The notes below the pieces were generated by a model, which was not told the origin of the DNA, searched no databases, and saw nothing but the letters and a program-made list of their open reading frames with translations. 64,000 nucleotides of DNA from Marsupella aquatica. Its lineage: Eukaryota; Marchantiophyta. Each line of letters starts with the position of its first letter. Position 1 is the stretch's first letter. Location: assembly GCA_973895155.1 (NCBI GenBank), contig OZ316895.1:14818001-14882000 (forward strand), in the 5' to 3' direction. Positions 1 to 11,116 of this stretch are shown one piece after another. The position numbers were made by a program, and so were the translations under genes.

Positions 1-648
1 TGGAAAGCAGAGGTGAGTGGAATAGCGCAGGCCGATGAGTGACACCGCAGAATGATTGAAGGAGCAATTACGTAGGTTGAAGAACAGTGGAGCTCTAAAG
101 AGTCAGATATTCTTTACGTCAATAACTTGAGTGTTGGTGACAATGTGGAAGTAGATAGCATTGACATGTCCACTGTTTTTGATGAGGTATCTAGAGACAG
201 TGTTGCTATTAACCGTTGTGACACTCTGGTCAACAGTAATCTTGATGTCATTTCTGCTAGTAAGACATTAGACGGAAGGGCAACTGCGGTCAGTATGCAA
301 AGGCTACGAGCACTCCCCGACCCTGGCTTAGTAGATGCAGGGAAGGGGCAAGAGAGACTGCCATTGGAGAACAATGACAGGTGGGCCTTGAAACGCGCTA
401 ATGATTTGAGGAGAGGGTTAGGTTGGGACATGTCAATAGCACTAGGAGACCTGTCATTGAGGCAACTTGACGAGTTATTGAGTGTACTAATTAATCAGTT
501 TTTGAGAGTTGTTAAGGTGGATGAGACCCTTTACCCCTCATCTACGCTTATGAATATGTGTAATGGCTTCAACCATATTATTAGAAGGGCTAGTGACATC
601 AGGCCTTTGAACAAAGAGACAATCTGGTTGACCGTGACTTCAACATAA

Positions 649-1400
649 ACTCGCATCCAACATTTGCAAAAATGCATGGTCATCACAGCTGCAATCAAGA
701 AAAGTGCAAAGGAAGGGGTGAATAAGAAAAGATTGAAAGTAAGTGTCACTCACTTGGTCCATGAGCCTTTCTTGAGATCATTTTGTTTGTGTACAATGAA
801 GTGCAAATCTATGTAATCTGTATAAGCAGGATAGTACTACGGATTCTCTACCTATATGTTTACAATACCAGAGCGCTTGTTGGCATTAGGCAGTAGTTAT
901 TGAGAAATGAAAGTTATGACCCTTTTTGTTACATGTTACAATCAGAAATATTGACTGAGGAACATGAGAGCAGTTTTGGCTTATATCGATCATCAGGTCA
1001 CGTCAAGCCATGGATGCCAAAAGCATTTGGCATTTGTTTTTCTTGCGAGACTTGGTATCCGTGGCAAAATGGAACTATGGAACTTGCACAAAGACAACAT
1101 CACTGTATGCATGGACAAGTTAGGGAGGGCGTACGTCAAGTGAGTTCTCAATCCATGATGTATTCACTTTGATAAGTTGTAGCTTGTTGGAGTTTCTTTA
1201 AATTGTAGTTTCTTTCTTTATTTGCTTGGTGTTTTTGTGGCAGATTTGAGGAGTGGTTGAGTAAAAACAACAATTACACTAGGGATTGCTACAGATAGCA
1301 GTTAAGAAATGTTTTCCATAGTTTCAAAGAAGATTTTGTGATGACTGTGAAATAGTGTAAGCACAATTTTCCATCTATTGAGAAGGCAAAAAAACCAGAT
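649..1400 (+). other. Middle of the Crypton-like gene, no clear coding
   Basis: This stretch separates the two recognisable recombinase blocks and should hold the region with the first catalytic arginine. The only open piece, about 900-1172, gives a 90-residue reading with no motif I recognise. It is probably introns plus decayed exon sequence. Confidence 0.4.
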
Positions 1401-1727
1401 TTGTTTATGCAAACTATAACTAACCCTGCTCGCATTGTGTGGTACAATAAGATTCAGAAAGTTGGGAAGGGTGTTGGAGGAGGTTGGCTGAAGAATATGG
1501 CCTTACTGGTTGGACAGCCCCCTGAAATTTTCACTAATCGGAGTGGGAGGGCAACATTGGTGACATGCATGGCTGCCAAGGGAGTCCCTAACAAGGTAGG
1601 AATGGCCATTACTGGTCATCGGAGTACTAGAGGTTACAAGAGGTATGACCAAACTCAAACACTGAAAATGGAGGATGTTGCATTAGTATCTGCAAATCTG
1701 AAGTTAGCTTATGAAATAAGCACTCGC

Positions 1728-1730
1728 TCA
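1728..1730. repeat. Left target-site duplication of CACTA copy 1 (TCA)
   Basis: The three bases TCA lie immediately before the CACTA terminus and are repeated immediately after the other terminus at 21241-21243. A 3 bp duplication is the hallmark of CACTA insertion. Removing the element and one TCA restores continuity of the Crypton-like reading frame for 11 further codons before a TAA. Confidence 0.93.
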
Positions 1731-2040
1731 CACTAGTAGAAACCGGGGCATTTTGTGACCAGACCACTTGTGACTGGGGTGACCACGCAAGTGCAACCTT
1801 TGAACATCAGTCTTATTTTTGAGACCCCACAAGACTTGATAGTCATTAGTAGTCATGTATATGACTACTTAAGACAATTGAACTTTTTAAAAATCTTGCT
1901 CTATTGAATGAGTCATTCAGGTCTGACTACATAGTCATACTTAGTCAACATAAGACAATGGCCAATAGTAAGCCAAGTCCAATTTAGTCAACAAAATTGA
2001 CTTGTCCATTCATTTTCATTGTGGCCATTGAACACTTTTT
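1731..2040. repeat. Left terminal inverted repeat and subterminal repeats of CACTA copy 1
   Basis: The first 18 bases are the terminal repeat shared with the right end. They are followed by many short words of the AGTCAT/TGACTA type in both orientations up to about 2000. Such clustered subterminal words are the usual TnpA binding array. The exact binding word is inferred, not shown. Confidence 0.8.
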
Positions 2041-4217
2041 AAAATAATGTAGTGCCATATGCCTGGTTAAAGGATATTTACCCGATCCCATACACATTCT
2101 GAGCCATGGGATTATGCTTTACATAGCCATTGACTGAACTATATGCAAGGGGCATAAGGGTTTGCTAGGGAGGCTTTTTTTGGGTTTTGTGTTACATGAA
2201 GTGCAGTTTAGGCCTAGCTAACTCATCCACATGCATGTAACCCTTCCTGCCAGAGTTTAGGGGGGGTTGTAGCAAGACACCTAAAGGGGGTTTTAGGGGG
2301 GTTTTACCAAGACACCTAAAGGGGGTTTAGGGGGGTTATATGACATGGGTGTGGGGGTTATATCGATCTCAAGGGGGAGGGGGTTAATCGGGGGACACGC
2401 ACCATTGGATGGAGTTGATCGCCACCATCAGGTGAAACTTTTCCGTTCTCGCGTCCCGTTTAGTCGCACGTCCCGTTTAGTCACACATGTCTGAGCTTCG
2501 TTCGATCGGGAGATGGGAGAAGGTGCAGACACCAAGGCGGAAGTGCATCCTTGCGGCTGGCTAGGGTGCGCATTTCCTTCACTTTCCCTCATAAAACTAC
2601 GAGCTCATTGTGGTGGTGTGGGTCCCGTATGTAACTTCTCCCATTGCCAACCTTCCATCACTGCGTGCTGGACACATTTGAGTCCTTGGGCTGCAAGTAG
2701 AGCGCATTCACAGTTGTGCCAAGGGAGGTGATCACTACTGCTGCGGAAGGAGGGAGTTAGTCGGGAGTTTTGCTACTACTGCGGAAGGCACTGCACAAGC
2801 TTTACTAATGCGGGACCTGTGTGGGAGGCGTAAAGACTTAGGGTGAAGTCTAGTGCAACTATCCTTCTCTTCCAAGCGTATTGTGAGCTCGAACAACGTC
2901 GCGGGATTCCTGAGGTGAAGAGTGCAAGCTGCGACCAGTCTCAGGAGCAGCTCCTCAATCATCCCGGGCATTGGAGCTTAGTGAACTGTAAGTGCGTGCA
3001 TACCCTTCCAGCTGCGTCTTTGACTAAGGAGCTCATCAATCTTCTTGGGCATTGGAGTTGAAGTGTCACTTGCCTATCCAACGATTAATATGTGCAAACC
3101 GTACTTTTCTTCGCTCAAACCGTTGGTATCGTATTACGGGGTCGTGGAGGGACGCTATTTGGAGGATTTCCACACCTAAGGATGAGTATGTTTGATTCCG
3201 CTCCCGGAAGTGTACTTTTTGATCAAGTCTACCGACTGGTCTCTCCGTTTTTGATCAAGTCCAAGGGACTGGTCCTACCATCTACAACTCATGCCCACCG
3301 GGTGAGTGCTGTCACCACCCCCTCTCATGGGCAAGCATACAAACGTTTACAATAATGTTTGAACACTAGTGACAAGGCAAATGTTTCCACAATGAAACCG
3401 ACCACATGCACTAGGGGAGGAAAACAAACAACACAAGCAACAACAAGTGACACACAAAATATTGGAACCTCAAGCCAAATCCATATCTCTTGGTGTTTCC
3501 CGTAACACATGCAAGGGCAACCTGGCCTCCTGCCGTCTGCCCAACTCCTGCCTCCCGGGGACAAGTGCTACGTTCTCCACCTCACTACTCTGGCTTGAAT
3601 TTCTCCTAATCGGTGCGCTACAAAAGCTACTCAACAACATCAAAGCACTACGTTGAGTTCCCCCCCCCCTCACTACTTCGGGGCTCTCCCCTTAAATACC
3701 GAAAAAACCACACCAAAGCACCCCTCATGGGGTCACAACGATGGCGGCTACCCTAGCGGCGCCGCTAAAACCCTGCACTAAGAAATCCCTAAACTAAAAA
3801 GGCATGCGGCACACACATGCTGCTAAAACCCTAAACCCTAAACAAGGGGCCGACGGTGCCTTCGACGGCGCCCCAATTGTACTCCGTGAACCCTGAAATT
3901 GCAAGGCACCCCACAATGGCTGAAACTAGGTGCCCTATCAACTGTACTTTTGAGCTCATCCTTGGATAGCCCTTCTCCTCCTGATCCCGAATCACTCAGC
4001 CGCACTCGCAACGGACATCGGACGCCTGAGTTATGGTCGTTTCCGTATCGCGAAAACACAATTTCGTCGGGCCATAACTTGCTCATCCTGGCTCCGTTTG
4101 AGGAGCGCCGCCTCTTGTTGGAATCAGCTCCGTGAGCTCTTTCCAACAAGCCCGTGAGTGACCCCTCACAAAAAAGTTGGAAATCCAGAGGCCGTACAAC
4201 CACATCCGTACGACTAT
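2041..4217. other. Left internal region of CACTA copy 1 without recognised genes
   Basis: No supported coding region was found. The short open frames here (for example near 2513-2731 and 2735-3061) overlap on both strands and lack recognisable motifs. The stretch 2260-2340 repeats the phrase ACACCTAAAGGGGG twice, 3220-3270 repeats TTTTTGATCAAGTC with variation, and 3661-3670 is a run of ten C. It may be regulatory or long leader sequence for the left-half cargo. Confidence 0.4.
3824..3843. repeat. Short interstitial telomere-like motif (AAACCCT)n
   Basis: About two and a half tandem units of the plant telomere heptamer are seen here, with further degenerate CCCTAAA words just upstream at 3770-3800. 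This is too short to be a telomeric array. It lies inside the transposon, so it is a chance motif or a telo-box-like promoter word. Confidence 0.5.
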
Positions 4218-6072
4218 CTACTCCTCCTCTTCTTCACTCTCGGTGCCCTGGCTTGTGCCCCGTGAGTGGGCCTCCTCTTCATCACTCACGGGAGTGAGTG
4301 CCACCTCACTTTTCTTCTTCTTTACCGGGGTACTCTTCGTGTTGCCGCTCCCTTGCTTCCTCAAAGTGGCCAAGGCCTGCCACGCCTTGATGTACCCCTC
4401 ACCAATGGTGTCCTTCCATAGGGTAGCCTCTTCTCCGGACCGCAACTCCAACGGTAGAACTTGCCCTGTGGCCATGGGAGTCCCGGGGGTGACAGACCTG
4501 GGTGGCATCCCCGTACTGACCTGAGCCTCCCGTAACGATTTCCGTACCTCCCGGAGCTTATTCTCCAAGCCCTTGCTCTTCTCCTGACTCTTCTTGGCTC
4601 CATCCAACAAGGGTCCATACTTCCCACTAACCTCCTTCACCACCATCTCAATAGCCTAGGAGATCAAATCCGGGGAAAGTGTGGAGCTAGGTGTGCTGGG
4701 GTTCTTCCGTTTCCCCCAGGCTCAAGGCCTCACTCCTCTTTGCTCGTGTCTCAAAGGCGGCCACCTGACTCCGTAGTGCTCCCACCTGGTTTCTCCACTC
4801 CACCACTTCTCCAGAATTCTACTTCTCTTTGGCCAATGCTTGTCTCAACGCTCCCACCTCTTCTGCTTCCTTGGCCTTGGTGGACAAGGCTCCCTTCAAG
4901 TTGGAGATCTCTACGTGAGCTGCTTGGAGAAGCTTAACCTTCTCATGAATGGTCCCCTCCTTGGCCTTGATCACCTCCTTCAGAGACAGGGTACTCTGCT
5001 CTAACGTCTCTACTCTGGCTGAGGCGTGCTTGAGAGAATCTCTCAATGCATGGATTAGCTTGAGTCCCTCATGGACTCCCTCTCTGAAATCCCGTAGCTC
5101 TGCCAGGTAAACATCCGGAATGTTGTAGACCAGGGGCTTTTTCGGATCTCCTACGAGTGATTCAAGCCACTCCAACGTGTAGTCCTCATCCTGGTTTTCT
5201 TCTTCTCTATCTTCATCCCCACCAGCCGACGATGATTCCTCCGTGAGCTTCCCTATAACAGTAGTGGCAATACTCCGGATCTCCATGGTGAGAGATGATC
5301 CCGTGTCTTCCTGTCCTGGGGAACCAATCAACCCTTCTGCCCTGGCCAATACAAATGACCCCATCAAATGTATAGCCCCACCTGGTTTCACACTCCCGGG
5401 ATCAGCGGCCAACAGCTTCTTCAACCCGTAGTACCACCATCCGTACACATGGGCTGGGTGGTTCTTGATGTCCATAGCTACCACGAAATGCTCTTCACTC
5501 ACCACCTCGGATTGCACGTTGCCAAGGACCCGTTGATGAACCTTGGCCAGGAATCCCTTATCCTCAACATCCTTGATAGCGGAAAGAGGGATGGCAATGG
5601 TGGAGGTGGGATTAATCACCCAAGTGGCCACCATCTTCAACGTGAGTTCTCCCCTAATGTGCCGAGGTGTGAATGAGAATTTCTGATTCCCCAAAAACAA
5701 CAGCCTAGCCAACTCCACATGGGGCACTACACGTTTGAGACATTCAAAGTAGATTCCCTCCGTTCGTAACTCCATCCCGGCCTCAATGTCCCAGCTCTTC
5801 CCCGGAGGGATGGTAATCTCCACCTTCATGAATTCTGTAACCCCGGTGGCTTGGAAAATATTCCGACAATCCTCCATCACTTTGGCGGAGGTCTTGGGAT
5901 AAATTCGACGAAAAATCCTCCTACCCACCGGTGTGGAACCTGCTGCCAATCCCGTGCTCATCGTAGCTTCTCTCTCTTCTCTCTCCCTTGCAATCAAAGT
6001 CTCCACGTAGTCACGGTAAGCAGCCTTGTATCTCCGAATGCGTGCCACACTAAACTCCGATTGATCTAGCAT
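4218..6072 (-). pseudogene. Decayed coiled-coil protein gene inside the CACTA element, opposite strand
   Basis: The main open part (6072 down to 4819) starts MLDQSEFSVARIRRYKAAYR and runs 417 codons. A globular N-terminal part of about 250 residues is followed by an acidic stretch and a long heptad-rich coiled coil ending in LRQALAKEK. A TAG interrupts there, yet the same frame stays open for about 45 more residues with coiled-coil character. A frameshift and a second TAG then lead into a 142-codon block (4646 to 4218) that is Lys/Glu-rich and ends in a Glu tail. The continuity suggests one original protein of about 620 residues now broken by two stops and one frameshift. I do not recognise the globular domain. 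It could be host-derived cargo or the gag-like ORF of a nested element. It runs against all other genes of the transposon. Confidence 0.55.
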
Positions 6073-6358
6073 TCATGCATCCTGAAATCAAATTCTCAAT
6101 CACCAAATCCCGTCACCCGTAGCAATGTCAATTCCCTGGCCCGAAACAGCCCCCGTAGCCCGATTAATTTATTTCTCTCAATCCCCTCTGTCGTCACTCC
6201 ATGTTGCTGTCGTTAATGCCCGGACAGTCCCCGCAATCCCCCATGAGTGAGCCTTGAGAAGAATTGGAGAGAAAGCTCAAATAATTGTAACATAAGGAGA
6301 AAGCTTTCGGCAATAAGGGAGAGAAACTCGAGTTTGCTTTCGGCAAGAGAAGGGTCGT

Positions 6359-6745
6359 GTGAAAAGGAGAAAAGAGGGGAGAGAAAAAAACAATGAAAAC
6401 CCCCCCGGGAGCAGCTTTTCGCCTTGCGCCCCGGAGCCCTCCTTTGTCCCGACTCGCGGGAGTCCCCCTTCCTCGCAGCTCGCGCCTCGCACCTCGCGCC
6501 TCGCACCTCGCCCCTCACAGCTCGCAGCTCGCGGCTCGCGGCTCACTCGCGGATGCTTCCCCTTCCTCGCACGGCAGCTCGCGCCTCGCAGCTCGCGGCT
6601 CGTGGCCCGCAGCTCGCCCCTCACAGCTCACGGCTCGCGGCTCACTCGCGGACGCTTCCCCTTCCTCGCGCGGCAGCTCGCAGCAGCTCGCGGCTCACTC
6701 GCGGACGCTTCCCCTTCCTCGCACGGTAGCTCGCGGACCTCCTTA
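6359..6745. repeat. GC-rich minisatellite with CTCGC words
   Basis: The region is built of short words such as GCAGCTCGCG and GCGCCTCGCA. A longer unit beginning GCGGCTCACTCGCGGA and running through GCTTCCCCTTCCTCGC appears three times, at about 6536, 6636 and 6690. The base composition contrasts sharply with the AT-rich surroundings. It lies just upstream of the minus-strand coiled-coil ORF (start 6072), so it may sit in that gene's promoter or leader. Long open frames here in several frames are by-products of the repeat. Confidence 0.8.
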
Positions 6746-8639
6746 GGAGGGATTTATTTTAAAACCCCCCCATACTCCTCACTCGTGGCAGCTCGCAGCA
6801 GCTCCTTGCAATCGGATGTTGAATGTGAAGACAAGTCTGATTGTTGACACTGTACTGAATGCTAAGCCTCCTCTAAATCAATTCTGAGACGGGACTGAAT
6901 GTTGAGATTGATGTTAGGTTTGCCTGTGGTCGGAACACTCTGCGAAACATTTCAATATATATGCATCCGAGTTCCCAATAAGTAATAACAGCCATCGTTG
7001 TCTAAAGTGGGCCTCTGGTAGTATTGTGCATCGGGGGCACTCAATAGGAAACTCATAGTTGCTTTTACCAACAACAGAAGCTGCATTTTTGAAGAAATTC
7101 CATGGACTTCATTGCTTGCGCAGTTTGTGACATAAAATGTCCAATTAGATGTCGGAATGAAGACATGATCTCTAACTGTCTTGCACTGTATGTCCTTTGA
7201 ACTGCATTCTTAGATAGCCCAAATAGTGGAATTCCAAGTGGGACAGTTCACAATCCACAGAGTTGAACCCATTCTGAAATAGAATATAATTCTGAAATAA
7301 AATATTTTCATTCAGAGAGTCATAAAGTCAAAACTAGTTCATTTTAACTTTGGCCACTGTCTAGCATGAAAGTCTGTAATGCATATACATATTCGATACC
7401 TTCATGTTTGTTTCATGCATACATTCTTGGCAGTGACTGATGTATTCAACCTGGAATGTAATATTTTGGCTTCGATTGGCTCCTCTATTTTGCTAGCTTC
7501 TCAATGTCTGCTCATAACATTTTTTGAGAACATAGGTATAGACAGAACAGAGTAATTGGGAATTCAGATCATATTGTTGTATGCTTTGTTGGGGATCCTC
7601 TTGTGTATGTGCAGGCATACACATTCTACCTGAGGGCAGTATGCCTGTACACCTCAAGTAGAACCAAGTACGATCTGTCGCTTGATATAATTCCACTACA
7701 CTTCTATATTAATGTTGCCTAAGTGCTTTATTGTTTTTTTTTGGTTGAAATGATGTTACTTGCATTTCATAGTCAATCTTAGTTGGTTGGCTTGGTACTC
7801 ATTTGCTTCACTCCCTGGGGCTAGTGAATTTGTTTGCTGTCACTGAGTTTCTTGCGTAAGAACTACATGTTGTTTATTTTCTCGATCCATGCTCTGTTTT
7901 GCTCTCTTTCCTCTGTTTTGCTGGCTTCTTCATGTCTGCTCATAACATTTTTCAGATTGTGTAGTTATGGATAGAACATAGTAATTGGGATCATACTGTC
8001 TTCTGCTCTGTTGGGGATCCTCTTTGAATATATACTTGGTCACATGTATTGAGCTTGGAGGCAGTTTTTTCATTCCCATCTTCATTTTGTCAAGTGACCT
8101 TTCTGCCACCCGCCTCTTTTTTAGGAAGCTCCTTATTGTGTACACAATCTGTACTTTGGTTATGAAGTTTGACTGAGTGCTGCGGGCCACTTCCTGTGCC
8201 GACCTGTGCTGTAATTTGCTTTGTTTTGCATCCACTGTTTAGTTTCCTTCTATTTTATCGACGAGTTTCATGCATATCATGTTTATAAGAGCTTTTGTGC
8301 TGATGCACAATATAGTTGTGCCAACTGAATGCCAGTCTGCCTACACTCCTACTCAGTCACTCTTGCAAGCAGTGAACTACCTCTCTGTTGCTCACTACAG
8401 GCAGAGACTTTCAGTGTTTCTGGATATTGTACGTAGTTTGCAACATTGTTGATTAGGAGTGTTTCATGCTAAGTTTATACTATGACCTCTAGTTGGAATC
8501 AAGGGAATGACACAGTGAGTGGGAACTGATAAGTTCAGGTTGGTTGTTGTTGGTGAGGCAAGTACAGCTCCTGCTCACCTTGCTGATCAAAGGACGTCAG
8601 AGGACGTGAACACAAGACATCTGAACAAAAGCAACAGTT
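6746..8639. repeat. Non-coding stretch of CACTA copy 1 with a diverged internal duplication
   Basis: No supported gene. Two segments, about 7487-7620 and 7916-8045, are related: both contain CTTCTCAATGTCTGCTCATAAC-like and GTTGGGGATCCTCTT words in the same order, with roughly three quarters of positions alike by eye. The rest is AT-rich sequence without a coding signal. Confidence 0.5.
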
Positions 8640-9089
8640 ATGGTGAGCACCCGCAATGCTGAACATGTGCGGCTTGCACGCAAGGCAGAGAGGTTGTGCC
8701 TTGAGTATGTGAGACTTGGGATCCTTCCTGCCCAGTCTGCATGGTACTTTGAGTACCCTATTGTTGCCAGGAATAACTACAGTCGGCCTGTACCTGCTTC
8801 TCTACCCTTCCCAACATCCTTGGTATTTCTGTCTCTTGTACATGACCCGCCACAAATTAGGGCCCAAGGGTGTGTACACAGCTGCCAATATGACTGTCCT
8901 GCCTGTCGGGCTTCTGGCCCAAAGTTGGATGACCGTTCTCTTGGGTGTCGATTTTTGCATAGAGCACAATGTATCATCTGGAACCACTCGCCATCCTGCA
9001 GTGTGCCTGGCGATGTCACTTGTCCTGGCCTCCCAGACCCCACCACCGGTGCGTTTGGTGTCTACACATGTTTGGATCACACGCTGTAG
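8640..9089 (+). CDS. Small Cys-rich hypothetical ORF in CACTA cargo region
   Basis: A 149-codon frame begins MVSTRNAEHVRLARKAERLC and contains many cysteines in its second half (CVHSCQYDCPACRASG and others). It lies upstream of, and on the same strand as, the PHD gene, and could be an upstream exon or an independent small gene. No family is recognised. A second frame overlaps it for most of its length, so coding status is uncertain. Confidence 0.3.
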   Translation: MVSTRNAEHVRLARKAERLCLEYVRLGILPAQSAWYFEYPIVARNNYSRPVPASLPFPTSLVFLSLVHDPPQIRAQGCVHSCQYDCPACRASGPKLDDRSLGCRFLHRAQCIIWNHSPSCSVPGDVTCPGLPDPTTGAFGVYTCLDHTL

Positions 9090-9839
9090 AGGAGCACTTG
9101 TCACACCGTATGCACAGACCAGAGTGCAATGACCTATAACTTAATGCTCTGACTTAAGCACCGCGGATAATTATTTAAAATTTTGAAGTTTGAGCAATTT
9201 TGGGTGCAGGGTTTAGGATCCATAGTATATAACTTATCCTAATTTGGCTGCACTAAGTGGAATATCCTAATGTAAGAATTAAGCAAGCTCTCTTTAAATT
9301 CTCCAATGAAAGACTGCTTGAATGACTGCTTTAACTTGGCCAACATTGTAACATTATATGACAGAATTTATGGGCCATGTCATAACCTGCAAACATCCCA
9401 TACAATCACGTATTCAAACTTATTTGTCTCACTATCATAGCCTATATAGGATGTATAAAGTACAACCCTCATCACACTACTTCATCCCAATCTTGTTGGA
9501 AAAATGCTTGTTTTTCATGTGATGACTATTGTATGTGATTCAAATGCATGAAATGTTGTTGCAGATCTTTTTTGGTGAATCATAGCCACGAAATTGAGGT
9601 GCTGGTGGAGCAATTGTACTAGGAGATCAGTTTTGTGTGTGGGCTCAACATACCAAAAGTATGTCTGCCCTGCATCCTTGTGTGGCCATTGCAATTCATT
9701 GCAGTATAAGTTGCCGTTGTACCTTAAATGCTAAATTTTACTTTCTGTGAAGTCTGCTAGAATATATTGTCTGTCAAGTCTGCCAAAATGTATTGCCTGT
9801 ATTGTCTACTTAATTGTACTGTCTGTCTCATGCGTAGGC
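9090..9839. other. Region between the Cys-rich ORF and the PHD gene
   Basis: AT-rich sequence with no open frame of note. It ends in a good acceptor-like site (TGCGTAG at 9831-9837) three bases before the ATG at 9840, which suggests that the first PHD coding exon is spliced to an upstream leader exon lying somewhere in this stretch. Confidence 0.4.
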
Positions 9840-10520
9840 ATGGCACGCCCCAAAATTCCAACGAAAAAGCGTGTGATAGAGGTGAGCAACACAGGTGTAC
9901 CTGGGCCACACGTTACTAACTTCTCTGCAAGTCAGATTTTCCAGAAGGCAGCTCATTGTTGTGCCATTTGTGACGATGGTGGGAGCTTGGTCATCTGTGA
10001 GGGCCCTTGCATAAGGCATTTCCACCTCAACCCGGAGTCTCACCTTGTTGCAGAAAACAATTGTCTAGGGGTGGGCCTCCCGTCAACACACCAGGGAGAC
10101 TGGATGTGCACTGATTGTCTGGAGAAGCAAGCTAAGTGTGCACAGTGTGGGAAGTTGGGGTCCTATGAGGGCTCTGTTGATGCTGCACCGGATGTTAGGA
10201 AATGTCCAGACCGTTTTTGTGTGAGGTTTTTCTGTTTTGAGTGTTTGCCTGTTCATGCCACAGCTTGCCCACTTCATAGGTGCAAGGCATGTGGTGAGCA
10301 TAATGATGAGTACTGGGCTGACATAGTCCACAGTGCTAGGTGTCCCAATATGTGGCACTATCATTGCTTGAAAGATCGTCAAGCAGAGGGTTATGCTTGT
10401 GACAGAGAAATCTATGATCACTCTGCACATGGTGTTGATTGATGGATATTTTATTGTCATTGCCATGCCATTGATCCTACCTTGCGCACTCCTATGAGAG
10501 ATCACATATCTTGGCTGTGA
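9840..10520 (+). pseudogene. EDM2-like PHD-finger protein, transposon cargo, one internal stop
   Basis: The frame starts MARPKIPTKKRVIEVSNTG, directly after a splice-acceptor-like site. A PHD finger follows: CAICDDGGSLVICEGPCIRH, then a HFH and DWMCTDCLEKQ. A second Cys-rich zinc module follows (CAQCGKLGSYEG ... CPDRFCVRFFCFECL) and then a third Cys/His block with WHYHCL. This arrangement, and the phrase CEGPC, are typical of plant EDM2 (ENHANCED DOWNY MILDEW 2) family proteins. A TGA at 10440-10442 interrupts, but the frame beyond it reads AIDPTLRTPMRDHISW, which corresponds to the conserved EDM2 segment after the PHD fingers, then a TGA at 10518. The original protein was therefore longer. 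EDM2 binds histone marks and regulates heterochromatin at intronic transposons. Whether this version works is unknown; the methyltransferase-like half of EDM2 is not seen here. Confidence 0.7.
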
Positions 10521-11110
10521 AGCTGAACATTGTACATGCACAGGGCACCTGATGTGGGTGTACTATTTTTTGGGGATTGCAGAGATTCCAATTTTGAAAA
10601 GGAGTTGGGTAGGCAAGTTTGTATAGGCAGCACTTATCCTATGCTATAGCATTAGTGGCTGGGTACATGCCTATAAAAACTTATCCTAACAAGCCTTCTT
10701 GGAAGTATTTAGGCTGAGTGGTCATTTTCACAAACACTCTCATCAGACTGCTAAATTAAAACAGGACTTCAAAGTTGTAAGCATATAAATTATCAGGCAT
10801 GCAATTAATCAAATTGCCCTATAAGTTTGTCATTGAATGTATCCTCCTTTACAACAAAATATGTATGTGCGGCCATGACAAGTTGGTTGCACTTCATTTC
10901 ACCTTTGATATGGATTTCCTAGTATATACTCAAACAATGTCCTGCATCGATGCAGGTGCCTAGTACTTATTGTTCATATATCCCCTGTACCTATCAAAAT
11001 TGGACTTGAGCAACAGTGGACCGGATCAACTTAAAAAGCAGGAATTTTGGTGTCCTTCTATTGGCAGGTGAACCCACTCTTCCAATATTCACTCTGATCA
11101 CGTAGGGTGT
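10521..11110. other. Spacer between PHD and BRCT cargo genes
   Basis: No coding signal. The end (CACGTAGGG at 11100-11108) looks like a splice acceptor just before the BRCT start, so a leader intron is possible. The PHD and BRCT genes may be exons of one transcription unit; nothing visible decides this. Confidence 0.35.
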
Positions 11111-11116
11111 GTGTAC

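Larger units (their letters stand above)
76..1736 (+). pseudogene. Crypton-type tyrosine recombinase (DUF3504-like), 5' part, split by the CACTA element
   Basis: Two blocks belong to one decayed gene. The first (open from 76 to 648) ends in a segment with the pattern LRQLDELLSVLINQFLR followed by YPSSTLMNMCNGFNHIIRR, which matches the N-terminal core-binding part of Crypton/ZMYM2/QRICH1-type recombinases. The second (about 1401-1736) holds the catalytic end: VWYNKI, then TNRSGRATLVTCMAAKGVP, then ITGHRSTRGYKRY. This order (HxxR box, GHRS box, terminal Tyr) is that of a tyrosine recombinase. The HxxR histidine is replaced (N-R-S-G-R), so the enzyme would be inactive. An in-frame TAG lies at 73-75, and the piece between 649 and 1400 is not open in a single frame (introns or decay). 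The TAG that ends the second block is created by the inserted CACTA terminus. Family assignment rests on motifs I can read; the lineage within Cryptons is inferred. Confidence 0.66.

Noticed and set aside
2513-3061. Short overlapping frames on both strands near the left end of CACTA copy 1
   Set aside because: No motif, similar length on both strands, and no splice context.
3824-3843. Possible telomere or fusion point
   Set aside because: Only about two and a half heptamers, inside a transposon with intact ends; too short for a telomeric array.
6359-6847. Three overlapping Ser/Arg/Ala-rich frames of 100-160 codons
   Set aside because: Open in several frames because the minisatellite has few stop words; not evidence of coding.
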